Source: Altererythrobacter epoxidivorans | Lineage (GTDB): Bacteria > Pseudomonadota > Alphaproteobacteria > Sphingomonadales > Sphingomonadaceae | Direction: 5' to 3' | DNA length: 64,000 nt | NCBI RefSeq assembly: GCF_001281485.1 | Contig: NZ_CP012669.1 | Location: 992,001 to 1,056,000, forward strand | In this document: positions 52,143 through 60,995 of the stretch, piece by piece | Numbering within the stretch: position 1 is the stretch's first letter | How the letters are laid out: every line of letters starts with the position of its first letter | Position numbers and translations under genes: made by a program | The notes under the pieces: generated by a model | Told to the model about the DNA's origin: nothing | The model's input: only the letters and a program-made list of their open reading frames with translations | Databases searched by the model: none

Positions 52143-53972
52143 ATGCCGCAAATTCGCAGACTTCCCGAACATCTGGTCAACCGTATCGCCGCCGGCGAGG
52201 TGGTCGAACGGCCCGCTGCCGCGCTCAAAGAGCTGGTCGAAAATGCCATCGATGCCAAGGCGACCCGAATCGCGGTGAAGCTGGTTGAGGGCGGACTCGA
52301 CCGGATCGAGGTGACCGACGACGGCTGCGGCATGAGTGCTGCGGACATGGAAATCGCGCTTGAAAGGCACGCAACCTCGAAGCTTCCCGATGAAGCGATC
52401 GAGCAGGTCGCCACCCTCGGCTTCCGTGGCGAGGCCCTTCCGTCGATCGCCAGCGTCGCGCGACTGACCATCGAAAGCAGGGAGCGCGAGACCGATACCG
52501 GTTGGCGCCGTGTGGTCGATCACGGCGCATTGCGCGAGGAAGGCCCTGCCGCACTTCCCCCGGGAACGCGGGTGCGGGTCGAAAACCTGTTCAGCAAGGT
52601 GCCTGCGCGCCGCAAATTCCTCAGAACCGCACGGAGCGAATATGCAGCCTGCCTCGATGTCATGCGCAGGCTGGCGATGGCGCGACCCGATGTGGCGTTC
52701 TCGCTAGAGCATGGCGACAGGCGCATCTTTGCCACCCAGGCAATGGAGCCCTTGCCGGACCGCGTGGCCGGACTGATCGCCCGCGAGCTGAAAGACAATT
52801 GCGTAGAGATCGCGTTAGAGCGCCCCGGACCTTCCGGCCCGATGCGTCTCACCGGGATTGCCGGGCTGCCCACCTACAACCGCGGCGTTGCCGATCATCA
52901 GTACCTGTTCGTCAACGGACGGCCGGTGAAGGATCGCCTGCTCGTAGGCGCTGTTCGTGGTGCCTATTCCGACATGCTCGCGAGGGATCGGCACGCCGTG
53001 CTGGCGCTGTTTCTTGATCTGGAGCCGGAGGATGTCGACGTGAATGTCCACCCGGCCAAGACAGAGGTCCGTTTCCGCGATGCCGCAGGCGTGCGCGGCT
53101 TCATCGTATCCGGGCTCAGGCAGGCGCTGGCGACCGGCGACCGGCGTAGCGCCCAGGGTCCGGACCGCGGTGCCATGGAGCGCTGGCAACAGGAGCCGGT
53201 TCGCGAAGAGGTATCACCGGCGCTTCGGTCGATCTTCGATGGCCGTGATTGGAGTCAGCAGAGCACGCGGTTTGCAGAACCGATTTCACAGTGGCAGGGG
53301 GAACAGGCGGTTTCTGGCTCTGCCCCACTGGCAGCACCCATGGGCCGCGCGACCGAGACCGTGGTCGAGGATGACGAGTCGGCGAACACCTATCCGCTCG
53401 GCGTGGCACGCGGGCAGGTAGCCAAGACCTATATCGTCGCAGAGGCATCCGACGGATTGGTGCTGGTCGACCAGCATGCCGCGCACGAACGCCTTGTCCT
53501 CGAACGACTGCGAGCTGCCGGGGCTGGCGAGGCAGCTGCTCGTTCGCAAGCGCTGCTGGTTCCCGATGTCGTCGAAATGGACGAGGTCGACTGCGGCCGT
53601 CTCGAAGATGCCGCCGAGGGCCTCTCCCGCTTTGGCCTGGTGATCGAGCGTTTCGGCCCCTCGGCCATACTGGTTCGCGCCGTGCCGCATGCGCTTGGCA
53701 AGGCAAGCCCTGCTGCGCTGCTGCGCGACATTGCCGACGATATTGCCAAGCATGGCGAAGCATTGCTGCTGGGTGAAAAGATCGAGCATGTGCTGGCGAC
53801 CATGGCGTGCCACGGATCGGTCAGGGCAGGGCGCACGTTGCGGGTCGAGGAAATGAACGCATTGCTACGCGAAATGGAGCGCACCCCGCGTTCCGGCCAG
53901 TGCAATCACGGGAGGCCGACATGGGTCAAACTGTCGATGGAAGACGTCGAGAAGCTGTTCGGTCGTCATTGA
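52143..53972 (+). CDS. mutL: DNA mismatch repair endonuclease MutL
   Basis: A 609-residue GHKL ATPase. IAAGEVVERPAAALKELVENAIDAKA, DDGCGM and GFRGEALPSIASV bind ATP. A variable linker leads to the C-terminal dimer domain, which has DQHAAHERLVLE, the DQHA(X)2E(X)4E endonuclease motif, with ACHGSVRAG and CNHGRPTW. So this MutL likely nicks DNA itself, as expected in organisms without MutH. The start is the ATG at 52143; an ATG at 52134 is also possible. It overlaps the next lipoprotein gene by one base (TGATG) and is divergent from mreB. Confidence 0.96.
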   Translation: MPQIRRLPEHLVNRIAAGEVVERPAAALKELVENAIDAKATRIAVKLVEGGLDRIEVTDDGCGMSAADMEIALERHATSKLPDEAIEQVATLGFRGEALPSIASVARLTIESRERETDTGWRRVVDHGALREEGPAALPPGTRVRVENLFSKVPARRKFLRTARSEYAACLDVMRRLAMARPDVAFSLEHGDRRIFATQAMEPLPDRVAGLIARELKDNCVEIALERPGPSGPMRLTGIAGLPTYNRGVADHQYLFVNGRPVKDRLLVGAVRGAYSDMLARDRHAVLALFLDLEPEDVDVNVHPAKTEVRFRDAAGVRGFIVSGLRQALATGDRRSAQGPDRGAMERWQQEPVREEVSPALRSIFDGRDWSQQSTRFAEPISQWQGEQAVSGSAPLAAPMGRATETVVEDDESANTYPLGVARGQVAKTYIVAEASDGLVLVDQHAAHERLVLERLRAAGAGEAAARSQALLVPDVVEMDEVDCGRLEDAAEGLSRFGLVIERFGPSAILVRAVPHALGKASPAALLRDIADDIAKHGEALLLGEKIEHVLATMACHGSVRAGRTLRVEEMNALLREMERTPRSGQCNHGRPTWVKLSMEDVEKLFGRH

Positions 53973-54451
53973 TGCGGTTGCTGGCAGTTGCGTCATTGGC
54001 ACTCGCGTTGACCGCCTGCGACAAGCCAGAGGATCCTGCACCGGTTGACATAGAGCAGATGAACAAGGATGCACTCGGCCCGCCCGTGCAGATTACGCTC
54101 GATCCCATCAACTTCGCGCTGATCGAAAAATTCGACCTGTTCGGTGCGGGCTGCAGTTTCAGGCCCGAAGGCTGGACCGATCTCGCCATCATCGCCAACG
54201 ATCAGGAGGCTACGATCATCATTGGCGGTGAAGCCGTGCAAGCCGCAGCGGATGCCGGATCGCGTGAGCTGCCCTATGGTGCCAGGGCGGAATATGACGG
54301 TCTGTCTCAAGCATTCGAGCTCAACCTCGATGAGGGCGAGCAATTGACCGAAGACTACGAGGTTTCCACCTATTCCGGCACATTGATCGTTCGCGACGAT
54401 CAGGATCGCGTCGTTTACGAACAGACCGGAACCTACGAGTGCGGAGCATGA
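53972..54451 (+). CDS. Hypothetical lipoprotein after mutL
   Basis: A 159-residue protein with a lipoprotein signal (MRLLAVASLALALTAC, lipobox LTAC at residues 13-16). The rest has a beta-rich look: DPINFALIEKFDLFGAGCSFRPEG, IIIGGEAVQAA, AFELNLDEGEQLTEDYEVSTYSGTLIV. No domain is recognised. Two further Cys residues (GAGCSF and TYECGA) may form a disulfide. It starts in the mutL stop codon, so translation is coupled, though no functional tie to repair is expected. It should sit in the outer membrane facing the periplasm. Confidence 0.75.
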   Translation: MRLLAVASLALALTACDKPEDPAPVDIEQMNKDALGPPVQITLDPINFALIEKFDLFGAGCSFRPEGWTDLAIIANDQEATIIIGGEAVQAAADAGSRELPYGARAEYDGLSQAFELNLDEGEQLTEDYEVSTYSGTLIVRDDQDRVVYEQTGTYECGA

Positions 54452-54598
54452 CCTTGGGTTTCCACAGGTCGACCAACGGCATTCCAGCATCGGCGAAAGC
54501 GTTTGCCGCCAGCCGCGGGTGCTGCGTAGATATCGCCAGGCCAAAGCCGACGGGACTGGAAACCGCTCGGCCCGGCAAATCAGGATAGGGGTTCCTCG

Positions 54599-56215
54599 AT
54601 GCGAAATAAGCGTTTCGTTGCCAGCTTGCTGGCTGCTTCCACATTATTGGCCGTTCCAGGCTCGCTGTTTGCCGGCGAACCGGACAAGACCGCCCAGATC
54701 ATCGACGAGGGATTGGCGCGTTCAGAAGCGCAGATTCTCGCGCATGAACTGCTCGACCAGATTGGTCCGCGGCTCACCAATTCGACGAATATGCGCAAGG
54801 CTGAGGCATGGGCCGTCGAAAAAATGCAGAAGCTCGGCCTCAAGAACGTCCACAAGGAAGGTTTCGATTTCGGCCGTGGCTGGGATCTGATTTCGTCTGA
54901 CGTTCGCATGACTTCGCCGCGCCCGATCGAACTCACCGCCATTCCTGTCGCTTGGACGCCGCCGACGAACGGTCCCGTCGAAGCCGAGATCATCGTCGCG
55001 CCGATTTCCAAGAAAGAGCATTTCGACGCTTATCGTGGTCAACTCAACGGCAAGATCGTTCTGCTGACCATCCCCGGCATGGGCGACGAGCCGACGACGC
55101 CGGCGTTCAAGCGCCTCGACCAGTCGGATATCTCGAAGAATGACGAAATCGACCTGCCGAGCTTCGATCCCGGTGCCATCGAACGCTGGCGCAAGCGCTC
55201 CGAATTTGCACAGGAGCTCGACGATTTCCTTGCGAGCGAGGGTGCTGTTGCCTGGGTGAAGAAGGCCCGCCGTGATGGCAAGCTCCTGCACGGTGAAGGC
55301 AGCGGGTATGAAGTCGGCAAGACGCCTAAGCTTCCCGGCATAGAAATGGCTGCCGAGGATTATCGCCGCCTGGCGCGCCTGGCCAAGACCGGACCGGCTC
55401 CGAAGCTGACGATCAATTCCAACGTGCGTTTCGTCGATGGCGATACGCAGGGCTACAACATCATCGGAGAAATCCCGGGCAGCGACCCCAAGGCGGGTTA
55501 TGTCATGGCCGGGGCCCACTTCGACAGCTGGTTGGCCGGTGACGGTGCAGTCGATAATGGTGCTGGCAGCATCACCATCCTCGAAGCCGCACGCATCCTC
55601 CAGGAAACCGGCGTGAAGCCGAAGCGCACGATCAAGTTCGTGCTCTGGAGCGGCGAAGAGCAGGGCCTGCACGGTTCGCTCGGCTACGTCCGTCGCCATC
55701 TCGTTGCTCGCGAAGGCGAAGAGGCTCTCACCCCCGGCAATGTCTATCGCGAATGGCGCTATCTCTTCCCGGTGACTGCGAAGCCCGGCTATTCGGAGAT
55801 GAAAGCCTATTTCAACATGGACAACGGTTCCGGCAAGCTGCGCGGCATTTATGCAGAGGGCAACGTCGGTGCTGAACGTTTACTTCGGTCGTGGCTGGCG
55901 CCATTCGGCGATCTCGGCGCATCGTCGGTCGTCGCTGGCGAGACCGGCGGCACCGATCACGTATTCTTCAACGCGATCGGCCTTCCGGCTTTCCAGTTCA
56001 TCCAGGATCCGCTCGATTATGGCGCGCGGCTTCACCACACCAACATCGACACCTTCGATCACTTGCGCCCGGACGACCTTCGCCAGGCAGCGACTGTGAT
56101 GGCCGGTGTCCTGATGGCTGCGGCCAATGACAAGGAAGAACTGCCGCGCAAGCCGCTGCCTGAACCGCAGTCGGCCAGTGATCCGTTCAAATACGATTAC
56201 CCCGAGACAGACTGA
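54599..56215 (+). CDS. M28 family zinc metallopeptidase
   Basis: A 538-residue secreted peptidase with a signal peptide (RFVASLLAASTLLAVPGSLFAGE) and an inserted PA domain. The M28 zinc site reads AHFDSW, VDNGAGSI with metal Asp, WSGEEQGL with catalytic Glu and metal Glu, later a metal Asp (FNMDNGSG), and TDHVFF with the final His. It is an aminopeptidase or carboxypeptidase acting in the periplasm or outside. The ATG at 54599 is taken as the start. The 147-bp gap before it has no supported gene. A terminator follows 18 bp after the stop. Confidence 0.9.
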   Translation: MRNKRFVASLLAASTLLAVPGSLFAGEPDKTAQIIDEGLARSEAQILAHELLDQIGPRLTNSTNMRKAEAWAVEKMQKLGLKNVHKEGFDFGRGWDLISSDVRMTSPRPIELTAIPVAWTPPTNGPVEAEIIVAPISKKEHFDAYRGQLNGKIVLLTIPGMGDEPTTPAFKRLDQSDISKNDEIDLPSFDPGAIERWRKRSEFAQELDDFLASEGAVAWVKKARRDGKLLHGEGSGYEVGKTPKLPGIEMAAEDYRRLARLAKTGPAPKLTINSNVRFVDGDTQGYNIIGEIPGSDPKAGYVMAGAHFDSWLAGDGAVDNGAGSITILEAARILQETGVKPKRTIKFVLWSGEEQGLHGSLGYVRRHLVAREGEEALTPGNVYREWRYLFPVTAKPGYSEMKAYFNMDNGSGKLRGIYAEGNVGAERLLRSWLAPFGDLGASSVVAGETGGTDHVFFNAIGLPAFQFIQDPLDYGARLHHTNIDTFDHLRPDDLRQAATVMAGVLMAAANDKEELPRKPLPEPQSASDPFKYDYPETD

Positions 56216-56232
56216 GTTCTGTCCAAGTGCTA

Positions 56233-56268
56233 TCGGTGCCGGTCCTTGCGATCGGCACCGATTTTTTT
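56233..56268 (+). terminator. Terminator after the M28 peptidase gene
   Basis: TCGGTGCCG and CGGCACCGA form a perfect 9-bp stem with an 11-base loop, immediately followed by TTTTTTT. It ends the peptidase gene just before the convergent DUF1206 gene. Confidence 0.92.
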
Positions 56269-56284
56269 GGCTTTCGATAATTTT

Positions 56285-57088
56285 CTAAGCGCGGAATTGC
56301 GGGATGTGGCGTTCAACATCCATGTCCGGAATGATGCGATAGCGGGCCAGGATCAGGCTGAAGAGGCCGAAGATCAGCAGGCCGATCGCTACCAACTGGA
56401 AGACGATCCCCTCTCCTGCAAGCGATGCGAGCGCGTCACCCAGCGTCTTGATCTGTTCGCTTCCGGCGGAACCAAAGCCGGCCTTGATCAGCGACCAACC
56501 GATAATGACGAAGACGACCGCGCGCGCGGCAAAGCCGATCCGGCCCAGCAGCTTCGTCTGGCCCGGAGCGGCACCGGAAATACGGTTCATGAAATCGGCG
56601 GTGTAGCTCTTCTTCGCCTGGTTGAACGCGGCGAGGAAGAACGCAATGCCTAGGATGCCAAGGATGACACCGCCGAAGGTGATCGAAAGCACACCGGCGG
56701 CGGCTTCTTGCGCACCGCCCGAACCGGCACCCTCGCTGTTGGTTCCGGCAAATTGGAATGCCGACCAGGCGAGAGCAAGGTGGCCGATCGCGCTGCCGGC
56801 ATGGCCGATACGTTTGCCCCAACCGATGGTGTCGCTGCCATGGTTCTCGATATCGAAGAAGGTCGATGCGAAGCGGAACATCGCATAGGCCAGCAAGCCG
56901 ACGACCATCAGCCAGAGCACCGCTTCGCCGAGGGGGAAGTCCTCGATCGCACGGAAAATACCGGCAGTACCCTTGCCGATCTTGCCTGCGCTGGTGAGCG
57001 CGATCAGGCCGAGCACCGAGTACATGATGGCGCGGCTGAAATAGCCCACCCGTACAAGCGTGCTGAACTTTTCCGATTTGTCGACCAT
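56285..57088 (-). CDS. DUF1206 membrane protein
   Basis: A 267-residue integral membrane protein with six to seven helices in three repeated pairs, each beginning with a pattern like VRVGYFSRAIMYSVLGLIAL, GHAGSAIGHLALAWSAFQFA and GRIGFAARAVVFVIIGWSLIKA. This triplicated G/R-x-GY/FxARAxxY unit marks DUF1206. The function is unknown. It is convergent with the peptidase gene across a terminator and starts 56 bp past the ychF stop on the same strand, after a short gap. Confidence 0.85.
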   Translation of the reverse strand: MVDKSEKFSTLVRVGYFSRAIMYSVLGLIALTSAGKIGKGTAGIFRAIEDFPLGEAVLWLMVVGLLAYAMFRFASTFFDIENHGSDTIGWGKRIGHAGSAIGHLALAWSAFQFAGTNSEGAGSGGAQEAAAGVLSITFGGVILGILGIAFFLAAFNQAKKSYTADFMNRISGAAPGQTKLLGRIGFAARAVVFVIIGWSLIKAGFGSAGSEQIKTLGDALASLAGEGIVFQLVAIGLLIFGLFSLILARYRIIPDMDVERHIPQFRA

Positions 57089-57144
57089 TGCCGTTTCCCC
57101 TGATGAACGTTTGAGGGGGAACGGTCGAAGCCTGAAAACGGTCC

Positions 57145-58245
57145 CTAGACGTTGAACTTGAACAGCATCACGTCGCCATCCTGGACAAGGTATTCCTTGC
57201 CTTCCTGGCGCAGCTTGCCAGCTTCCTTGGCCCCGTTCTCACCTCCCAACGCGACATAGTCGTCATAGGCGATGGTTTCGGCACGAATAAAGCCGCGTTC
57301 GAAGTCCGTGTGGATTTCGCCGGCAGCCTGCGGTGCCTTTGCGCCTGCAGGGAAAGTCCACGCGCGCGCTTCTTTCGGACCGCAGGTGAAAAAGGTCTGC
57401 AAGCCGAGCAGCTTGTAACCTGCACGGATGACACGGCTGAGGCCTGATTCATCAAGACCCAGCTCCGCAAGATATTCGGCGCGGTCTTCGGCCGGCATGG
57501 CGACAAGCTCGCTCTCGATGGCAGCCGATACCACCACAGCCTGTGCGCCCTCGCGCTCTGCCTTAGCGAAAACTTCGGCCGATAGTTCGTTGCCGGTGGC
57601 GGCATCTTCTTCCGCCACGTTGCAAACGTAGAGGACAGGTTTCGCCGTCAGCAGCTGTGCCTGGCGGAATACGCGTTCTTCCTCGTCATCCTTGGGCTCG
57701 GTCAGTCGGGCAGGCTTGCCATCGCGAAGAAGTTCAAGCGCCTGGCCAAGAACGCTGGCCATGATCTTGGCTTCCTTGTCGCCGCCGGTCGCACGCTTCG
57801 CAGCAGCCGGTACGCGCTTTTCGAGGCTTTCGAGATCCGACAGCATCAATTCGGTTTCGACGACTTCGGCGTCGGCGATCGGATCGACCTTGTTGGAGAC
57901 GTGCTGGATGTCGTCATCCTCGAAGCACCGCAGCACGTGCACGATCGCGTCCACTTCGCGGATATTGCCGAGGAACTGGTTGCCCAAGCCTTCGCCCTTG
58001 CTCGCGCCCTTCACGAGGCCAGCAATGTCGACGAAGGCGAGCTGGGTCGGTACGATCTTCGCGCTGCCGGCGATGGCAGCAATCTTGTCCAGCCGCTCGT
58101 CCGGCACGGATACCTGGCCGACGTTCGGCTCGATCGTGCAGAACGGATAGTTCGCAGCCTGCGCGGCCTGCGTCTCTGTCAGTGCATTGAAAAGGGTGGA
58201 CTTGCCTACGTTCGGCAAGCCGACGATCCCGCAACGGAAACCCAT
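57145..58245 (-). CDS. ychF: Redox-regulated ATPase YchF
   Basis: A 366-residue Obg-family P-loop protein with G1 GLPNVGKSTLFNAL, G3 DIAGLVKGASKGEGLGNQFL, a coiled-coil insert and a C-terminal TGS domain (AWTFPAGAKAPQAAGEIHTDFERGFIRAE). It hydrolyses ATP and binds ribosomes; a role in translation and stress is known from relatives. The N-terminal MGFRCGIVGLP is standard. It normally follows rplY-pth directly, but here a short-chain dehydrogenase gene lies between pth and ychF. Confidence 0.96.
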   Translation of the reverse strand: MGFRCGIVGLPNVGKSTLFNALTETQAAQAANYPFCTIEPNVGQVSVPDERLDKIAAIAGSAKIVPTQLAFVDIAGLVKGASKGEGLGNQFLGNIREVDAIVHVLRCFEDDDIQHVSNKVDPIADAEVVETELMLSDLESLEKRVPAAAKRATGGDKEAKIMASVLGQALELLRDGKPARLTEPKDDEEERVFRQAQLLTAKPVLYVCNVAEEDAATGNELSAEVFAKAEREGAQAVVVSAAIESELVAMPAEDRAEYLAELGLDESGLSRVIRAGYKLLGLQTFFTCGPKEARAWTFPAGAKAPQAAGEIHTDFERGFIRAETIAYDDYVALGGENGAKEAGKLRQEGKEYLVQDGDVMLFKFNV

Positions 58246-58309
58246 CGAAAACTCCGGAATAGAATGTTGGCGCGCGCCTTAGCCGCAGGGGGCGGGAAAT
58301 GCCAGAGGT

Positions 58310-59308
58310 CTAGACGTCGTGGACCGCTTTAACGAGCGGACCGAAGGGAGATTGTCCGAGCCAGCGCGTTTGTACCTGCGCGCAGACTTCATTGATAGGC
58401 GTTTGCGGGATGTAGCCGCCGCTGACCGGCACACGAAGAGGGCGCTCTCCTGCGGGCATCGCGATCAGCCTGGCAATAGCCTTTGGTACGTCCATCGGAT
58501 CGGCAGTGCGGCCGGAGCCATCCTCTGCCCCCATGCGAGAGACCTGTTGCGGATAGCCCGAAGAATGGACGCCGGTGAGACGCTCCTTGAGCTCGGCGGA
58601 ATATCGATTGCGGTTGACCCACACATTGGTCGGATAGCCGCCAGGTTCGATGATCGACACATCGATTTTGTGCGGAACAAGCTCGTAGGCAAGCTGCTCG
58701 CTCATCGCCTCGAGCGCGAACTTGGTTGCAGAGTAGTGTCCTGAATAGGGCACGATCACCCTGCCGAGCTGGCTCGAAATCTGGATAATCTGGCCGGAAC
58801 CGCGCACCCGCATTCCCGGCAGCACCATGCGCGCCATGTTGTGCGGAGCAAGCACGTTGGTTTCGAAGATGAGGCGCGTCGCCTCCATGTCCTGCACCTC
58901 GACCGGCGAGGAAATTCCGATCCCAGCATTATTGATGAGGACATCGACCTGACCGCCGCCTAGCTCCTTGTCGATATAGGTCCGGACGTCATCGATCTCG
59001 TTGTCGAGAAGCACGTCGAGCCGCACCACGTGTATGTCCAGGCCTTCGTTTTCGGCGAGTGCGGTCAGTTCCTCGGCCTCGGGGCGCGGCGTGTTGCGCA
59101 TTGTCGCAAAGACCTTCGCACCGAGGCGTGCGTAATATTCCGCACCCAGCCGCCCGAAGCCTGACGAACATCCGGTGATGAGAATGGATTTGCCGGAAAG
59201 GTCCGGCGGCGAGGGGATGCTCGTCGCCTTGAGGGTGGATGCACCCGAGGCGAGGGCCCCTGTTGCGGCGGCACCTGCGATGAGGGTTCTGCGGTCGAAC
59301 GTTGGCAT
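58310..59308 (-). CDS. Tat-exported short-chain dehydrogenase/reductase
   Basis: A 332-residue protein. Residues 5-35 (FDRRTLIAGAAATGALASGAS) form a twin-arginine signal, unusual for an SDR. The cofactor loop TGCSSGFGRLGAEYYA, NNAGIG and the catalytic YSATKFALEAM (Tyr-x3-Lys) with an upstream Ser (SSQLGRV) identify an active classical SDR. Folded with NAD(P) before export, it would act in the periplasm on an unknown carbonyl or alcohol. It lies 36 bp after pth and 64 bp before ychF, inside a usually tight translation-gene neighbourhood. Confidence 0.85.
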   Translation of the reverse strand: MPTFDRRTLIAGAAATGALASGASTLKATSIPSPPDLSGKSILITGCSSGFGRLGAEYYARLGAKVFATMRNTPRPEAEELTALAENEGLDIHVVRLDVLLDNEIDDVRTYIDKELGGGQVDVLINNAGIGISSPVEVQDMEATRLIFETNVLAPHNMARMVLPGMRVRGSGQIIQISSQLGRVIVPYSGHYSATKFALEAMSEQLAYELVPHKIDVSIIEPGGYPTNVWVNRNRYSAELKERLTGVHSSGYPQQVSRMGAEDGSGRTADPMDVPKAIARLIAMPAGERPLRVPVSGGYIPQTPINEVCAQVQTRWLGQSPFGPLVKAVHDV

Positions 59309-59344
59309 GCGTGATCTCCTCTGACGAGGAGACCTGTTAGCACA

Positions 59345-59914
59345 TCAATCCTGCATTCGCAGCGCCACGTCGCTCATGAACCGCGGATCGTCGCCTTTGG
59401 CGAGCCATTCAGCCTCTGCCCCGATGGCAGCGAGCATCTGGATCAGATCGTCTTGTTCGGCCTTGGCATAATTGCCCAGCACGTGGCCGTGAACCCGGTC
59501 CTTGTGCCCCGGATGACCGATGCCGATCCGCACGCGGCGAAAGTCCGGGCCGAGGTGCTGGTTGATCGATCGCAGGCCATTATGGCCGGCAAGGCCGCCA
59601 CCCGTACGCACCTTTACCTTGAACGGGGCAAGGTCGAGCTCGTCATGGAAGACGGTCAGCGCATCTGTGTCGAGCTTGTAGAAACGCAGCGCTTCGCCAA
59701 CGCTTCGGCCGCTTTCGTTCATGAAGGTCGCGGGTTTCAGCAGGATAACCTTCTCACTGGCAATCGTGCCTTCCTGGATCCAGCCCTGGAACTTCTTCTG
59801 CGACGGACCGAACCTATACATCTCGGCAATGACGTCGACCGCCATGAAGCCGACATTGTGCCGGTGCATGGCGTATTTGGGTCCGGGATTTCCTAGGCCA
59901 GTCCAGATCTGCAT
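59345..59914 (-). CDS. pth: Peptidyl-tRNA hydrolase
   Basis: A 189-residue enzyme that frees tRNA from aborted peptidyl-tRNA. GLGNPGPKYAMHRHNVGFMAVD includes the catalytic His; KPATFMNESG and HDELDLAPFKVKVRTGGGLAGHNGLRS contain the conserved Asp, Asn and glycine loop. It starts 279 bp after rplY, in the normal rplY-pth order. The length is at the lower end of the family, but all motifs are present. Confidence 0.95.
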   Translation of the reverse strand: MQIWTGLGNPGPKYAMHRHNVGFMAVDVIAEMYRFGPSQKKFQGWIQEGTIASEKVILLKPATFMNESGRSVGEALRFYKLDTDALTVFHDELDLAPFKVKVRTGGGLAGHNGLRSINQHLGPDFRRVRIGIGHPGHKDRVHGHVLGNYAKAEQDDLIQMLAAIGAEAEWLAKGDDPRFMSDVALRMQD

Positions 59915-59929
59915 GATTAGCCTTTAGCA

Positions 59930-60010
59930 CGCTGGGCGTGCCCCTCAAGCGCTGGGCGCCGCACCTCCGTGCGGCTTGGCTTCGCCGCAGTGGCGGCGAC
60001 GCGCAGTCGC
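59930..60010. repeat. GC-rich palindromic region between rplY and pth
   Basis: The 279-bp gap 59915-60193 holds stems such as CCGCAC/GTGCGG and CGCCGC/GCGGCG in a run of mosaic GC palindromes, resembling extragenic palindromic elements. A second hairpin at 60140-60163 is the rplY terminator. No protein-coding frame is supported. Repeat status cannot be confirmed without other copies. Confidence 0.3.
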
Positions 60011-60130
60011 GCTCTGACTGCCGTGACCAGGAACCGGGTCGGTGGAGACACGGCAAGCATGCATGTGTGCCCGCAGCGGGTGCAGCTTGCTGCACATCTA
60101 GCGAGGATGTTCCGACGGAGGTCGGGACAC

Positions 60131-60163
60131 AAACAAGAACGCCGGCCCATTTCTGGACCGGCG
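60131..60163 (-). terminator. rplY terminator
   Basis: On the minus strand CGCCGGTCC and GGGCCGGCG form a stem of 8 Watson-Crick pairs and one wobble around AGAAAT, followed by TTCTTGTTT. It lies about 30 bases past the rplY stop, leaving pth to be transcribed partly from a separate signal or by read-through. Confidence 0.75.
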
Positions 60164-60193
60164 CCTTGGTGATTTCCGACAGGAAAGCGCGAA

Positions 60194-60880
60194 TTAGTCT
60201 TCGCTCTTTTCTTCCTGCTCGTCGGCGGCATCGTCGTCCGGACCCTGTTCGGTCGCGGCCACGCCGTCTGCCGGTACTTCTTCGCCAGCTTCAGCGCCTT
60301 CGGCCTTCTTGAGAGCCGACGGAGCGACCAGCGTCGCGATGGTGAAGTCGCGATCGGTGATGGCGCTCTCGCTGCCTTCGGGCAGAGTGACTTCGCTGAT
60401 GTGGATCGAATCGCCGACTTCCTTGCCGGTGACGTCGATTTCGATTTCGGTCGGGATCTTGTCCGCGTCGCAGACGAGGTCCAACTCGTGACGGACAACG
60501 TTGAGCACGCCGCCCTTCTTGAGGCCGGGCGAAGCGTCTTCGTTGGCGAATACGACCGGTACGTTCACTTCGACCTTGGCGCCCTTTGCGAGGCGCAGGA
60601 AGTCGACGTGTTCCGGACGGTCGTTGACGGGATGCAGAGCAACGTCCTTGGGAAGGGTGCGGATGGTCTTGCCATCAAGTTCGATCTGCACGATCGAGTT
60701 CATGAAGTGACCGGTGCCGAGTTGGCGGACCAGTTCCTTCGCCTCGACGTGGATCATCGTGGGTTCTTCCTTGCCGCCATAGATCACGGCGGGGACACGG
60801 CCTTCACGACGCAGTTGACGGGAGGCTCCCTTGCCAGCCCGTTCGCGCGCCTCGGCCGGCAGGGTCAGAGCGTCGCTCAT
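60194..60880 (-). CDS. rplY: 50S ribosomal protein L25 / general stress protein Ctc
   Basis: A 228-residue L25 of the two-domain TL5/Ctc type: an N-terminal 5S rRNA-binding domain ([25 protein letters not shown]) and a C-terminal beta domain. It ends in an acidic tail ([18 protein letters not shown], about residues 211-228). It protects 5S rRNA and the ribosome under stress. It is followed by a hairpin terminator and then pth. The acidic tail is longer than in enterics, where L25 is only the first domain. Confidence 0.95.
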   Translation of the reverse strand: MSDALTLPAEARERAGKGASRQLRREGRVPAVIYGGKEEPTMIHVEAKELVRQLGTGHFMNSIVQIELDGKTIRTLPKDVALHPVNDRPEHVDFLRLAKGAKVEVNVPVVFANEDASPGLKKGGVLNVVRHELDLVCDADKIPTEIEIDVTGKEVGDSIHISEVTLPEGSESAITDRDFTIATLVAPSALKKAEGAEAGEEVPADGVAATEQGPDDDAADEQEEKSED

Positions 60881-60995
60881 TTCACATACCTTTCGAATTG
60901 CTAATTGGTTGTTCGGTCCGCCACGCCTCCAGGGATGACCATGACGCCGAAGGGCGGGCCTTTAGTCGCCCGTACCGTGAATGGCAAGCTATTGC

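Noticed and set aside
54452..54598. A minus-strand peptide reading AVSSPVGFGLAISTQ and similar in the gap before the M28 gene
   Set aside because: It looks protein-like for about 40 residues, but no start or RBS was found, the frame continues into antisense of the peptidase and lipoprotein genes, and no family is recognised. It could be a gene remnant.
59814..60095. Minus-strand frame in the pth-rplY gap
   Set aside because: It is Arg/Pro-rich with no RBS and runs across pth in another phase; the stretch is GC palindromes instead.
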